Notes: a model not told the origin generated them from the sequence alone. Counted from the first letter of the stretch, positions 54,489-63,911 are shown. The stretch is 64,000 nucleotides of DNA from Agromyces protaetiae (GCF_030866785.1 NZ_CP133018.1:2294001-2358000), one strand, 5' to 3'. Numbers and translations: made by a program.

Positions 54489-56003
54489 CTATTCGATCGG
54501 TGCGGGCGGCTCGCCACTCAGGACAGCGAGCAGCGCCCGCGCCTTGATCCGCGTCTCCTCGATCTCCTCGGCCACATCGGACAACGCCGTGATGCCCCCG
54601 CCTGTTCCCACCGAGGCTCCCGCCGGCGTGAGCACGATCGAGCGGATCACCATCGCGAGGTCGGCGCTGCCGTCGACCGCGAGGCTGCCGAACACCCCCG
54701 AGTACACGCCGCGAGGCCCGCGCTCGAGCTCGTGCAGGATGCGCATGGCGCTCTCCTTCGGCGCTCCGGTCATCGATCCGGCCGGGAACGCCGACGCCAC
54801 CGCGTCGACCGCGGTGAGTCCCGCCCGCAGCCGCGCGGCGACGGTCGAGACGAGCTGGTGCACGTGCGGGTAGGTCTCGGTGACGAGCAGGTCCGGCACG
54901 TGCACGCTGCCGAGCCGGGCCACACGCGTGAGGTCGTTGCGCATGAGGTCGACGATCATGAGGTTCTCGGCGCGCTCCTTGTCGCTCGTCTCGAGCTCGC
55001 GGCGCAGCGCCTCGTCCTCATCGCGGGTCGAGCCGCGGGGTCGTGTTCCCTTCATGGGTCGCGTCGACACCCGGCCGTCGGGCTCGACGAGCAGGAACTG
55101 CTCGGGCGAGGCGGAGAGCAGCGCCACGTCGCCGAACCGCAGGTACCCGCCATGATGGGTCGGGCTCGTCCGGCGCAGTCGCAGATACGTCTCGAGCGGG
55201 TCGGGATGCACGTCGACGTCGACCCGGTTCGTGAGGCACAGCTGGTAGGCGTCGCCCCGAGCGATCGCGGCCTGACAGGCCGCGATCATCGCTGCGTAGT
55301 TCGACGGGTCGTGTCGCCATCGCGGCGCGGCCGGTTCGCGACCGGTGACGGATGCTTCGTCAGCTGATCCGTGCACGGATGCCTCGTCGGCCGAGGCGTG
55401 CCCGGATGTCTCGTGGAGTCCGCCGATCGCGGCCGCCGTCTGCACCGCCCATTCGTCGGCGTTCGCCGACGGCAGCCATTCGAGGTGAACGGTCCGCCGG
55501 GCGTGGTCGAACACGATCGCGCGGTCGGCGAACAGCCAGGCCGCCTCGGGCGTGTCCGCCGCGGCGACCGGCACGCCGAGCCGCCGTGCGCCGAACTCGT
55601 ATCCGAACCAACCGAGCCAGCCGAGCGCCGTGGGCTCGGTCGCCTCGGGTTCGGCGACCCGGTCCTGCGGGCCGTCTCCGAGATGTCGGATGCCTCGCGC
55701 GAGCTGCCACTCCCGACCCGGTTCCGACGGCGTGTCACGCGACACATCCGTCGTCCGGGCCGCCGCCGTCTCAGCCTGCAGCACCTCGCGAAGCTCGCCG
55801 AGCACGTGATCGGGGTCGGCGTCGGAGCCGGTGACGACGATCCGGCTGGCGTCGTGCGCGATCGCGATGATGCTCCGGCCCGATTCCGCGTCGATGCCGC
55901 CGTCGAGCCACACCGCGGTCGCGGAATCCACCGCCAGCGCGAGGAACACGCGTTCGGGGTCGTGCCAGCCGTCGAGCGCACGAACGGCGACGTGACGGGG
56001 CAT
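54489..56003 (-). CDS. pabB: Aminodeoxychorismate synthase component I
   Basis: Chorismate-binding enzyme that, with glutamine amidotransferase PabA, makes 4-amino-4-deoxychorismate for folate; 504 residues. The motif PMKGTRPRG has Lys where anthranilate synthase has Ala, which points to PabB rather than TrpE. Other chorismate-site motifs are [15 protein letters not shown] and the [16 protein letters not shown] end. A low-complexity insert near residue 225 carries a doubled SADEASV unit. ATG 56003 is supported by TACGCT ending six bases upstream. No pabA or pabC is adjacent. Confidence 0.92.
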   Translation of the reverse strand: MPRHVAVRALDGWHDPERVFLALAVDSATAVWLDGGIDAESGRSIIAIAHDASRIVVTGSDADPDHVLGELREVLQAETAAARTTDVSRDTPSEPGREWQLARGIRHLGDGPQDRVAEPEATEPTALGWLGWFGYEFGARRLGVPVAAADTPEAAWLFADRAIVFDHARRTVHLEWLPSANADEWAVQTAAAIGGLHETSGHASADEASVHGSADEASVTGREPAAPRWRHDPSNYAAMIAACQAAIARGDAYQLCLTNRVDVDVHPDPLETYLRLRRTSPTHHGGYLRFGDVALLSASPEQFLLVEPDGRVSTRPMKGTRPRGSTRDEDEALRRELETSDKERAENLMIVDLMRNDLTRVARLGSVHVPDLLVTETYPHVHQLVSTVAARLRAGLTAVDAVASAFPAGSMTGAPKESAMRILHELERGPRGVYSGVFGSLAVDGSADLAMVIRSIVLTPAGASVGTGGGITALSDVAEEIEETRIKARALLAVLSGEPPAPIE

Positions 56004-56009
56004 CCCCTC

Positions 56010-56015
56010 AGCGTA
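56010..56015 (-). promoter_or_regulatory. -10 box of pabB, leaderless type
   Basis: TACGCT, a six-base spacer (GAGGGG), then ATG 56003. Confidence 0.5.
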
Positions 56016-56129
56016 GAGCCCGCGCCGACCCACCCGCCGCGTCCCGATCGGTCCCACATGGCGGGTGCCGCACGGACACACCCACCATCTGCGACCGCTC
56101 GGTGCTCGCCGGGGCGGGCGGCGGGGTGC

Positions 56130-58175
56130 TCAGCGGGTCGGAGCGTCGGTGGCGGCCGCCGGCAGATCGACGACGCGGTCGATGCCGGCCGGCACCTGTT
56201 CGGTGTGCATGACGAGCAGCACCGCGCGGTCGCCGGCCGCCGCGAGGAGGTCTGCGAGCAGACGGTCGGCGGTCTCGGCGTCGACGTTCGCCGTCGGCTC
56301 GTCGAGCACGATGACGGGGAAGTCGGCGAGCATGGCCCGCGCGAGCGCGATGCGTTGCGCCTGCCCGCCCGATACGAGCGTGCCGCGCTCCCCGACCTGC
56401 GCGCCGAGGCCTCCGCGCTCACGAACCCAGTCGGCGAGGCCGACCCGTTCAAGCACCGCGAACAGATCGTCGTCCTTCGCGGTGTCGCGTGCGAAGAGCA
56501 GGTTCTGACGCAGGTCCTCGTCGAACAACCACGGCCGCTGTTCGACGAGCCCGACCGTGTGCCGCACATCCGCGGGATCGAGCTCACGCGCTTCGACGCC
56601 GCCGAGCCGGTAGGACCCTTCGTACTCGAGGAACCGCACGAGCGCGTGCGAGAGCGTCGTCTTGCCCGAGCCCGACGGCCCTCGCAGCAACACCCGCTCC
56701 CCCGGGGCGAGGTCGAGATCCACCGGATGGGTCAATCCCGCCGGCTCGGGCTGTCCCGCCACCGCCGGCCAGTGCGCACGCACGCCGCGCAGCTCGATCG
56801 CCACCCCGTCACGTCCACCCGACGGCACGGCTGCGTACGCCCCGCGAGCACCCTCGCCGCCTCCGGGCGACACCGCGACCGGCTGCGGCACACCCGCCGG
56901 CGGCGTCTCGGGCACGGCCGTGGCGATGCGTTCGGCGGACACGCGCGCGGTGCGCCAGGCGCCGACCGCGACGGGCAGTGCGGCAGCGACCTCGGCGATC
57001 GCGAGCGGCACGAGGCACAGCACCGCGAACGCGGGGCCGTCGATCGACCCGTCGGCGAACCGCGGCAGGCCGCCGCCGATGCTCGCGAGCGCCGCGAGGC
57101 CGCCGAGCGCGGCCATGACCGCCGCCGAGGCGCCCACCGCCGCAGCCTGCGTGCGCGTGGCCCGGGCGAGCCGCGCGCCGAGCGCGTCGATGCGCGCGCG
57201 GCTCGCCGCCGCCGCGTCGAAGGCCACGAGCGTGTCGAGCGACGAGGCGTGCTCCACGATCGCGGCCTGCAGCTCGCCGCGGAGCGGCGCGATCAGCCGG
57301 ATGCCTCGGGCCGACGCCGCGCGTTCGGCGAGCACGGCCACGGCGATCCCCACGATCAGGCAGCCGAGCACGGCGAACGCTGAGCCCGGGGCGAGCCACA
57401 TGAGTCCGGCGACGGCCGCGATCAGCACGAGCACGGCGCTCACCGCAGGCTGCACTGCACGCAGCGTCACGAACTGCAGATCGTCGACGTCGCCGACGAA
57501 TCGCGAAAGCAGGTCACCCCGGCGCAACATGCCGAGCCCGTCGGGCGCCGACGGCAGCATGCGCTCGTAGATCCCCGTGCGGATCGCGCCGAGCTGCCGG
57601 AACGCGGCGTCGTGCCCCGTGAGCCGCTCGAGGTAGCGGAACGTCGCGCGGCTGAGGGCGAACGCACGCACGCCCACGACCGCCATCGACAGGAAGAGGA
57701 TCGGCGGCTGCTCGGCCGCCCTGGTGATGAGCCACGCAGACGCCGCGAGCAGCGCGACGCTCGATCCCGCCGACCCGATGCCGAGGAGCACCGCCGGCCA
57801 GAGCCGCCGCACCGGCGGGACCGCCTCGCCCAGCACGCGCCGCGTGCGCTGCGCACGCGCGCGGCCGCCGTCGGTGCCCGCAGTCCGGCCCGTCGAGCCG
57901 CCCGCGGACACGCCATCGACGCCCGCCTGCTGGCGGGTTTCGCGCTCACGGCGGTCCGCTGCGGCGGCTGGCGCGGTCGCTCGGTCGAGTCCGCGGCCCG
58001 CGGACGCGGAGCCACGCGCAGTACGGAGATCGGCCGACGTCTCACGCTGTGCTGCGGCCTGACCCGAATCGGCCTTCCTCACGGGCGCCGTCGGGCGGTC
58101 CGCGGCACGCACCTGGTCGGCCGCTCCGGTGCCCTCCGCGTCGGTATCGCCGCGCAGATCGGGGTGCTCAGACAT
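56130..58175 (-). CDS. cydC: CydC subunit of the CydDC thiol/heme exporter
   Basis: Half-transporter needed to assemble cytochrome bd, 681 residues. It has an about 110-residue hydrophilic, Ala/Arg/Thr/Asp-rich extension with no homologue-like content. The six-helix domain follows, starting RLWPAVLLGIGSAGSSVALL. The ATPase has Walker A GPSGSGKTT, signature LVSGGQAQR, Walker B VIVLDEP and the switch His in LVMHTEQ. ATG 58175 lies eight bases inside cydD, so the subunits are co-translated. CydDC is known to export cysteine/glutathione in E. coli; a heme link is also reported. Confidence 0.92.
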   Translation of the reverse strand: MSEHPDLRGDTDAEGTGAADQVRAADRPTAPVRKADSGQAAAQRETSADLRTARGSASAGRGLDRATAPAAAADRRERETRQQAGVDGVSAGGSTGRTAGTDGGRARAQRTRRVLGEAVPPVRRLWPAVLLGIGSAGSSVALLAASAWLITRAAEQPPILFLSMAVVGVRAFALSRATFRYLERLTGHDAAFRQLGAIRTGIYERMLPSAPDGLGMLRRGDLLSRFVGDVDDLQFVTLRAVQPAVSAVLVLIAAVAGLMWLAPGSAFAVLGCLIVGIAVAVLAERAASARGIRLIAPLRGELQAAIVEHASSLDTLVAFDAAAASRARIDALGARLARATRTQAAAVGASAAVMAALGGLAALASIGGGLPRFADGSIDGPAFAVLCLVPLAIAEVAAALPVAVGAWRTARVSAERIATAVPETPPAGVPQPVAVSPGGGEGARGAYAAVPSGGRDGVAIELRGVRAHWPAVAGQPEPAGLTHPVDLDLAPGERVLLRGPSGSGKTTLSHALVRFLEYEGSYRLGGVEARELDPADVRHTVGLVEQRPWLFDEDLRQNLLFARDTAKDDDLFAVLERVGLADWVRERGGLGAQVGERGTLVSGGQAQRIALARAMLADFPVIVLDEPTANVDAETADRLLADLLAAAGDRAVLLVMHTEQVPAGIDRVVDLPAAATDAPTR

Positions 58176-59973
58176 CGGCGCGCACCCCCGCCTCGATCGG
58201 GACGATCCGGTCCGCCGCCTCGACCAACGCGGGGCGGTGCGTCGCGACGAGCACGGCACGACCTGCGCCGGCGAGCTCGCGAAGACCGCGCGCGAGCGCG
58301 GTCTCCCGGTCGGCGTCGAGCGCCGAGCTGGGCTCGTCGAGGAGGAGGAGCGTGAGGTCTCGCGCCAGCAGCCGGTGGATCGCCCGGGCCACGGCGACGC
58401 GCTGCGTCTGCCCGCCCGACAGGCCCGTGCCGCCCGGGCCCAGCGGCGTCGCCGGGTCGACGTCGACGGCCGCGAGCCGCAGCGACTCGGCGAGCAGGCG
58501 GTCGGGTGCGCCCTCGTCTCCGAGACGCACGTTCTCGGCGACGGTCCCGGCGACGAGCGCCGGCGTCTGCCCTGACCACGCGACGGCCGCGTGACCCGGC
58601 CGGCTCGCGCCGTCGATCTGGATGCGACCGCCGGCGGGAGCGAACCCGAGGATCGCCGCGATCGCACTGGATTTCCCAGCCCCGCTCGGGCCGACGAACG
58701 CGACGATCTCCCCCGGCGCGGCGTGCAGGGTCAGCCCGTCGACGACGGTCCGGTCGCCCCGGCGCACAGACAACCCCTCGATCGCCAGGCCCGTCCGGCG
58801 ACGGCCTGTGCCGAGCTCCTCGGCGTCGCGATGTGCCGGTACGGGCCCGGCGCCGTCCGCCGCCGCGGTCCTGCGGCCGCGGTCGGCCTCCGTCGCGGCG
58901 TCCGGTCCCCCGTCGTCGCGGCCCAGCCGCGAGGCATCCGCTCCGTCTCCGACGACCGGCCGAGCCGAGGCATCCGTCCACCCTCCATCGCGCGCGACCG
59001 CATGCTCGCCCTCGCGACCGCCCTCGGTCGCGGCCAGCAGATCGAGCGCGTCACCCGACGCGGTCACCCCGCCGGCCGCGGAGTGGAATGCCGCACCGAC
59101 ATTGCGCAGCGGCACGAACACCTCGGGCGCGAGGATGAGCACGAACAGCCCGATCGCGAGCGTGAGCCCGCCCTCGACGAGGCGGAGCCCGATCGACACC
59201 GCCACGAGCGCGACCGAGAGGCTCGCGGCGAGCTCGAGCGCGAAGCCGGACAGGAAGGTCACGCGCAGCACCTTCATGGTCTGCCTGCGGTAGTCGTCGG
59301 TCACGGCCCGGATGCGGGCCGACTGCCGACGCTCGCGGCCGAACACCATGAGCGTCGACAACCCGCCGAGCAGCTCGAGGAAGGCCTTCGAGAGCGCCGT
59401 GAGGCTGTCCCACTGCCGGCGCTGCACGGCCTGGGTCGCGAGTCCGATGAGGATCATGAAGATCGGGATCAGCGGCAGCACGATGACGAAGGTGAGACCC
59501 GACAGCCAGTCGGCGCGCCAGGCCGCGAGAATCAGCAGCGGCGTCGCGATGACCGTGAGCACGAGCTGCGGCAGATAGCGCCCGAAATACTCGTCGAGGG
59601 CGTCGAGACCCGGTCCGAGGAGCGTCGCGATGCGCGCCGACGGGAACCCGGGCACGCCGCCCGGCCGGCGCTCGAGCCCTGCCAGCAGATCCGCACGGAA
59701 CTCGCGCTTGACGCGCTGCGCCCCGGCGGACGACGCGGCATCCCAGGCCCACGCGGCGGCCGCGCGCACGAGCACCGCCGCCGCGACGAGCGCCGCGTCC
59801 GCCGCCGCGGCCGACCCGAACTCGCCCGCGACGAGTCCCGCGATCAGCGATGCGAGCCCCCACGCGAACGCGATCGTCGCGAGTGCCTGCACGAGCGCGA
59901 GCACCGCACCGATGCCGAGGAACATCCGAGCGCCACCGGAGCGCCGGACGAGCCTCGGATCGAGCGGTTTCAC
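58168..59973 (-). CDS. cydD: CydD subunit of the CydDC thiol/heme exporter
   Basis: Partner half-transporter, 601 residues. The N-terminal six helices (about residues 15-310) include WDSLTALSKAFLELLGGLSTLMVF-type sequence (LTALSKAFLELLGGLSTLMVF core). A roughly 90-residue disordered linker rich in Gly, Ala, Asp and Arg then separates this from the ATPase domain. Walker A is VGPSGAGKSS, the signature LSGGQTQRVA, Walker B TLLLLDEPSSALDAD and the switch His in VATHRPAL. The ATG at 59973 is one base from the cydB stop. The linker is longer than in most ABC half-transporters. Confidence 0.93.
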   Translation of the reverse strand: MKPLDPRLVRRSGGARMFLGIGAVLALVQALATIAFAWGLASLIAGLVAGEFGSAAAADAALVAAAVLVRAAAAWAWDAASSAGAQRVKREFRADLLAGLERRPGGVPGFPSARIATLLGPGLDALDEYFGRYLPQLVLTVIATPLLILAAWRADWLSGLTFVIVLPLIPIFMILIGLATQAVQRRQWDSLTALSKAFLELLGGLSTLMVFGRERRQSARIRAVTDDYRRQTMKVLRVTFLSGFALELAASLSVALVAVSIGLRLVEGGLTLAIGLFVLILAPEVFVPLRNVGAAFHSAAGGVTASGDALDLLAATEGGREGEHAVARDGGWTDASARPVVGDGADASRLGRDDGGPDAATEADRGRRTAAADGAGPVPAHRDAEELGTGRRRTGLAIEGLSVRRGDRTVVDGLTLHAAPGEIVAFVGPSGAGKSSAIAAILGFAPAGGRIQIDGASRPGHAAVAWSGQTPALVAGTVAENVRLGDEGAPDRLLAESLRLAAVDVDPATPLGPGGTGLSGGQTQRVAVARAIHRLLARDLTLLLLDEPSSALDADRETALARGLRELAGAGRAVLVATHRPALVEAADRIVPIEAGVRADV

Positions 59974-59974
59974 G

Positions 59975-60979
59975 TCAGTGCGCCGCGGCTTCGATCGAGC
60001 GGCGGGTCACACGCTTGCGGAACACCCAGTACGTCCATCCCTGATAGGCCAGCACGAGCGGCAGGAAGATGAGCGCGGTCCAGCTCATCACCGTCAGCGT
60101 ATAGTCCGAGCTCGACGCGTTGGCGATCGTGAGGCTGTTCGCGGGGTCGTTCGAGGCCGGCATGACCTCCGGGACGAGCGCCGTGAACAGCGCGAGCACG
60201 GTCGTCGCGATCGTCACCGCGAGCAGGGTGAACGCGATGCCCTCGCGGCCCCGGGTGTTCGCGAGCCAGCCGCCGATGAGCGCGACCGCCGCGACCGCGG
60301 CGAGCGCCCAGAACCAGACCGTGCCGTTCGCGAGCCCCGTCCAGACCAGGAACACCGCCGCCACCACGATCGTGATCGCGCCGGCCTTCGTCGCGAGCCG
60401 CCGGGCGCGCTCGCGCAGCTCGCCCTCGGTCTTCAGCGAGACGAAGACGACGCCGTGCGTGAAGAACACGAGGAGCGTCGTGAGTCCGCCGAGCAGCGCG
60501 TAGGGGTTCAGCAGGTCGAACAGGGTGCCCGTGTAGTTGTGGCCCTCGTCGAGCGGGACGCCCTGCACGATGTTCGCGAACGCGACGCCCCAGAGGAACG
60601 CGGGCACGGCCGAGCCGACGACGATCATGCGGTCGAACCGGCGCTTCCACTCGGCCTCGGGCCGCTGGTGCCGGTACTCGAACGACACGCCGCGCGCGAT
60701 GAGCGCGAGCAGGATGAGCAGCAGCGCGAGGTAGAACCCCGAGAACAGCGTCGCGTACCACTCGGGGAACGCCGCGAACAGCGCCGCCCCCGCGACGATG
60801 ACCCACGTCTCGTTGAGGTCCCACACCGGCCCGATGGTGTTGATGAGCACCCGGCGGTCGGTGTCGTCCTTGCTCAGGAACGGCAGGGACATGCCGACGC
60901 CGAAATCGAAGCCGTCGAGCACGAAGTAGCCGACGAACAGCGCTGCGACGATCCAGAACCAGAGTGTTGCGAGATCCAT
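59975..60979 (-). CDS. cydB: Cytochrome bd ubiquinol oxidase subunit II
   Basis: Second core subunit of the high-affinity terminal oxidase, 334 residues, eight helices. The N-terminus LATLWFWIVAALFVGYFVLDGFDFG holds the family motif YFVLDGFDFGVGM, and GPVWDLNETWVIVAGAALFAAFPE, here as WDLNETWVIVAGAALFAAFPEWY, is conserved. CydB itself binds no heme. It is 12 bases after the cydA stop and one base before cydD, so all four cyd genes form one transcript. Confidence 0.96.
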   Translation of the reverse strand: MDLATLWFWIVAALFVGYFVLDGFDFGVGMSLPFLSKDDTDRRVLINTIGPVWDLNETWVIVAGAALFAAFPEWYATLFSGFYLALLLILLALIARGVSFEYRHQRPEAEWKRRFDRMIVVGSAVPAFLWGVAFANIVQGVPLDEGHNYTGTLFDLLNPYALLGGLTTLLVFFTHGVVFVSLKTEGELRERARRLATKAGAITIVVAAVFLVWTGLANGTVWFWALAAVAAVALIGGWLANTRGREGIAFTLLAVTIATTVLALFTALVPEVMPASNDPANSLTIANASSSDYTLTVMSWTALIFLPLVLAYQGWTYWVFRKRVTRRSIEAAAH

Positions 60980-60991
60980 GGTCGTGACCTC

Positions 60992-62404
60992 CTAGTAGAC
61001 CGTCGTGGCCGGTTCGACGCGGCCGGTTTCCGGATCGGGTTCGCCCACCTCGGGCGGGCCCTTCTTAATGGCGCGGACGACGAGCTTGAACTCGACCACC
61101 GCGAGCGCGCCGTACACGAGCGTGAAGGCGACGAGCGAGATGAGCACGTCGAGGCCCGTGATGTTCGGCGACACCGCCGATTCGGTGGGCAGCAGGCTGA
61201 ACACGATCCACGGCTGCCGCCCCATCTCGGTGAACACCCAGCCGACGATCATGGCCATGAGTGAGAGCGGGAAGCTCCAGACGGCGATCTTCCAGATCCA
61301 CCGCTGGCGAGGCATCCGCCCCTTGCGCGTGAGCCACAGGCCCGCGACGGCGACGAGGACGTGCGCCATGCCGAGGCCGATCATCCATCGGAACGACCAG
61401 TAGGTGACCCAGATGATGGGCGTGTAGTCGCCCGGCCCGTAGAGCTCCTGGTACTCGGCCTGCAGGTCGTTGATGCCTTCGACGCAACCGTCGAACGAGT
61501 GCGTCGACAGCAATGAGAGCAGATACGGGATGCGGATCGAGAACAGCTCGCTCGAGCCATCGGGTGTGCCGAGGGTGAAGACCGAGAACGAGGCGGCCGC
61601 GCCGCAGACGGTGTCGTACGTCGCCTCGGCCGCAGCCATCTTCATGGGCTGCGTCGCGACCATCGCGAGGCTGAGCTGGTCGCCCGAGAGCACGGTTGCG
61701 GCGCCCGCGACCACCATGGTCCAAAGTCCGAACTTCAGCGCCGGGCGCATGGTGTCGAGGTGCTGGTTCCGCGCGAGGTGCCAGGCGGCCGCGGCGATGA
61801 TGAGGCCGGCGGTCACCATGAACGCGGCGGCGATCGTGTGCGGGAACGCCGCGAGCGCGACCGGGTTGGTCAGCAGCTCCCAGATGTCGGTGAGCTCGGC
61901 GCGGCCCCGCTCCTCGTTCATCTGGAAGGCGACCGGGTTCTGCATGAAGGCGTTCGCGGCGATGATGAAGTACGCCGAGAGGATGCTGCCGACCGCGGTC
62001 GCCCAGATCGTCGCGAGGTGCAGCCCGCGGGGCAGCTTGTCCCAGCCGAAGATCCAGAGGCCGATGAAGGTCGCCTCGAAGAAGAACGCGAGCAGGCCCT
62101 CGAGCGCGAGCGGGGCGCCGAAGACGTCGCCGACGAATCGCGAGTACTCGGACCAGTTCATGCCGAACTGGAACTCCTGCACGATGCCGGTGACGACGCC
62201 CATGGCGAAGTTGATCAGGAAGATCTGGCCGAAGAACCGCGTGATGCGCAGGTACTCGGCCTTCCCCGTGCGGTACCACGCGGTCTGGAAGATCGCCGCC
62301 GTGGCGGCGAGGCCGATGGTGAGCGGGACGAAGAGGAAGTGGTAGATGGTCGTCAGACCGAACTGCCAACGAGAGAGGAGCAGCGGGTCGAGCAGCTCAT
62401 TCAC
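60992..62404 (-). CDS. cydA: Cytochrome bd ubiquinol oxidase subunit I
   Basis: Heme-bearing subunit of cytochrome bd, 470 residues, which oxidises menaquinol and reduces oxygen under low oxygen or when cytochrome c oxidase is inhibited. The N-terminal RWQFGLTTIYHFLFVPLTIG has the heme b595 His22. A short Q-loop form is present, as in actinobacteria. GTG 62404 is the start, with AAAGGGG about ten bases upstream. TACGAT at 62444-62449 is the probable -10 box, embedded in a BlaI-type operator, so the whole cydABDC operon is expected to be repressible. Confidence 0.96.
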   Translation of the reverse strand: MNELLDPLLLSRWQFGLTTIYHFLFVPLTIGLAATAAIFQTAWYRTGKAEYLRITRFFGQIFLINFAMGVVTGIVQEFQFGMNWSEYSRFVGDVFGAPLALEGLLAFFFEATFIGLWIFGWDKLPRGLHLATIWATAVGSILSAYFIIAANAFMQNPVAFQMNEERGRAELTDIWELLTNPVALAAFPHTIAAAFMVTAGLIIAAAAWHLARNQHLDTMRPALKFGLWTMVVAGAATVLSGDQLSLAMVATQPMKMAAAEATYDTVCGAAASFSVFTLGTPDGSSELFSIRIPYLLSLLSTHSFDGCVEGINDLQAEYQELYGPGDYTPIIWVTYWSFRWMIGLGMAHVLVAVAGLWLTRKGRMPRQRWIWKIAVWSFPLSLMAMIVGWVFTEMGRQPWIVFSLLPTESAVSPNITGLDVLISLVAFTLVYGALAVVEFKLVVRAIKKGPPEVGEPDPETGRVEPATTVY

Positions 62405-62435
62405 GTCAGGCCCCTTTCAGCGGCGCGTGTGATGT

Positions 62436-62452
62436 TTCTACTCATCGTAGAA
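62436..62452. promoter_or_regulatory. BlaI-type operator 1, over the cydA -10 box
   Basis: TTCTAC, five bases, GTAGAA. It contains the cydA -10 candidate TACGAT (62444-62449, minus strand). Identical arms and spacing occur in operator 2, whose centre is 22 bases away, about two helical turns. The CTAC/GTAG arms resemble BlaI/MecI/CopY-family sites. Confidence 0.8.
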
Positions 62453-62457
62453 CTTTC

Positions 62458-62474
62458 TTCTACCGGGCGTAGAA
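62458..62474. promoter_or_regulatory. BlaI-type operator 2, at the blaI -35 position
   Basis: TTCTAC, five bases (CGGGC), GTAGAA. Its right arm occupies the -35 region of the blaI promoter, whose -10 box is TATCGT at 62493-62498. The site should therefore serve autoregulation of the repressor and, from the cydA side, lie about at the -35 region. Confidence 0.8.
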
Positions 62475-62492
62475 AGTGTTTCGAAGACGAGG

Positions 62493-62498
62493 TATCGT
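62493..62498 (+). promoter_or_regulatory. -10 box of the blaI-M56 operon, leaderless type
   Basis: TATCGT, a six-base spacer (GTGCAT), then ATG 62505. Confidence 0.6.
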
Positions 62499-62504
62499 GT
62501 GCAT

Positions 62505-62879
62505 ATGGCCAATCTCGGGGACCTTGAGCGCGCCGTCATGGAGCAGCTCTGGGCGAGCGACACCACGCTCACCGCCAATGAGCTGCGCGACCGTCTGACG
62601 ATCGTCGGCGATGCCGGCGATCGCTCCCCCGCGACGACCACCGTGCTGACGGTGCTGGCCCGGCTCGAACGCAAGGGATTCGTCGCGCGCACGCGCGACG
62701 TTCGCCCGCACCGCTACCGCGCGCTGCTCTCGCGCGAAGAGCACACCGCCGAGCTCATGCACGAGGTGCTCGACCGCTCGAGCGATCGCGACGCCGCCCT
62801 CGCGCGCTTCGTCGGCACGGCGACCGCCCACGAGACCGCGACCCTGCGGCGCCTGCTCGACGAGCTCGCGCGACGCTGA
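62505..62879 (+). CDS. blaI: BlaI/MecI/CopY-family transcriptional repressor
   Basis: Winged-helix repressor, 124 residues. The N-terminal domain starts ANLGDLERAVMEQLWASDTT and has the recognition region SPATTTVLTVLARLERKGFV; the C-terminal helices form the dimer. Family members are inactivated by cleavage in this dimer region after a signal passes through an M56 protease. ATG 62505 is preferred over GTG 62499 because of the -10 box spacing. The gene precedes an M56 protease gene by two bases and diverges from cydABDC, with two matching operators between them. The name is given for family; beta-lactam control is not implied. Confidence 0.92.
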   Translation: MANLGDLERAVMEQLWASDTTLTANELRDRLTIVGDAGDRSPATTTVLTVLARLERKGFVARTRDVRPHRYRALLSREEHTAELMHEVLDRSSDRDAALARFVGTATAHETATLRRLLDELARR

Positions 62880-62881
62880 CC

Positions 62882-63808
62882 GTGAGCGCCGTCGCCGCGC
62901 TGCTCGGCGTGCTGGCGGTCGCGCTGGCGTGGCCGGTACCCGTCGCGCTCTCGCGCGCGGCCTGGCCGGCCCGCGCACCCGGCCTCGCGCTCGCACTCTG
63001 GCAGGCGGTCGCGCTCGGCGGCGCGCTCTCGATGATCGGATGCCTCGTCGTGATCGGCACCGCACCCGACGGGTCGATCACCGACGCGGCCTCGGCGCTG
63101 CTCCCCCACCTGCTCACCGGCCCCCTGCCTCCCGAGTTCGGGGTCATCGACCTCGCCGCGCTCACGCTCGCCGCCGGCCTCGCCGTACACCTGCTGCTCA
63201 ACGTGGCCGCCACCGCCGTCCGCGCGGAACGCGAACGTCGTCGCCAGCACCAGCTGATCCAGATGCTGAGCGACCCCATGCCGGGCGAGCCCGGGACCCG
63301 GGTGCTCGCACACCCGGTTCCGCTCGCCTACTGCGTGCCGGGCCTTCGCACGGCGACGGTGCTCACCGAAGGGCTCGTGGCCGCACTGTCACGCGACGAG
63401 CTGCGCGCGGTCGTCGCGCACGAGCGCACGCATCTCGACCAGCTGCACCACCTGGTCCTGCTCTCGTTCCGGGCCTGGCATTCGGCCCTGCCGTGGTTCC
63501 CGATCGCCAATCGCGCCGAGCGGTCGGTGACGGTGCTAACCGAGATGCTCGCCGACGACGGCGCGCGACGCGCGACGGGCTCGGCTCCGCTCGTGAGCGC
63601 GCTGAGCCGGCTCGGCAGCACCGCCGAACCCGGTGCGTACGCCGACGCCGGCGGCATCGCGCCGGACCGCGAGATGCTGGTCGACCGGCTCGCGCGTCTC
63701 GAATCCCCCGCCGGCCGGCTCGCACCGTGGGCCGGCGCGCTCATCGTCACCGCCGCCGCGCTGATCGTCGCGATCCCGCTCGGATCGATGCTCACCATCC
63801 TGCACTGA
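62882..63808 (+). CDS. M56-family (BlaR1-like) membrane metallopeptidase
   Basis: Membrane zinc protease, 308 residues. The HExxH site is at residues 180-184 in VVAHERTHLDQLHH, and a likely third ligand Glu is in VLTEMLADDGARRA. Four hydrophobic segments are visible, at about 3-25, 36-60, 88-112 and 285-305. It lacks the large extracellular penicillin-binding sensor domain of BlaR1, so the input signal differs or comes through another protein. GTG 62882 starts two bases after the blaI stop. By family logic it should relieve BlaI repression of the cyd operon and of its own operon. Confidence 0.9.
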   Translation: MSAVAALLGVLAVALAWPVPVALSRAAWPARAPGLALALWQAVALGGALSMIGCLVVIGTAPDGSITDAASALLPHLLTGPLPPEFGVIDLAALTLAAGLAVHLLLNVAATAVRAERERRRQHQLIQMLSDPMPGEPGTRVLAHPVPLAYCVPGLRTATVLTEGLVAALSRDELRAVVAHERTHLDQLHHLVLLSFRAWHSALPWFPIANRAERSVTVLTEMLADDGARRATGSAPLVSALSRLGSTAEPGAYADAGGIAPDREMLVDRLARLESPAGRLAPWAGALIVTAAALIVAIPLGSMLTILH

Positions 63809-63898
63809 TGCCGCCCCGCGCAGACGCGCGGCCCGGCCCGCAACGATGGAGAGCTGACGATCATCCCGGAGACCGATGGTTCGCCCAGGCAGGGGCCG

Positions 63899-63904
63899 TA
63901 GGCT
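63899..63904 (+). promoter_or_regulatory. -10 box of the DedA-like gene
   Basis: TAGGCT lies seven bases before GTG 63912, another near-leaderless start. Confidence 0.45.
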
Positions 63905-63911
63905 CGGAACT

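Noticed and set aside
58176..58667. Upstream extension of the cydC frame into cydD
   Set aside because: Reads the cydD ATPase in a wrong frame with Arg/Ser-rich sequence; the ATG at 58175 gives a normal overlap.
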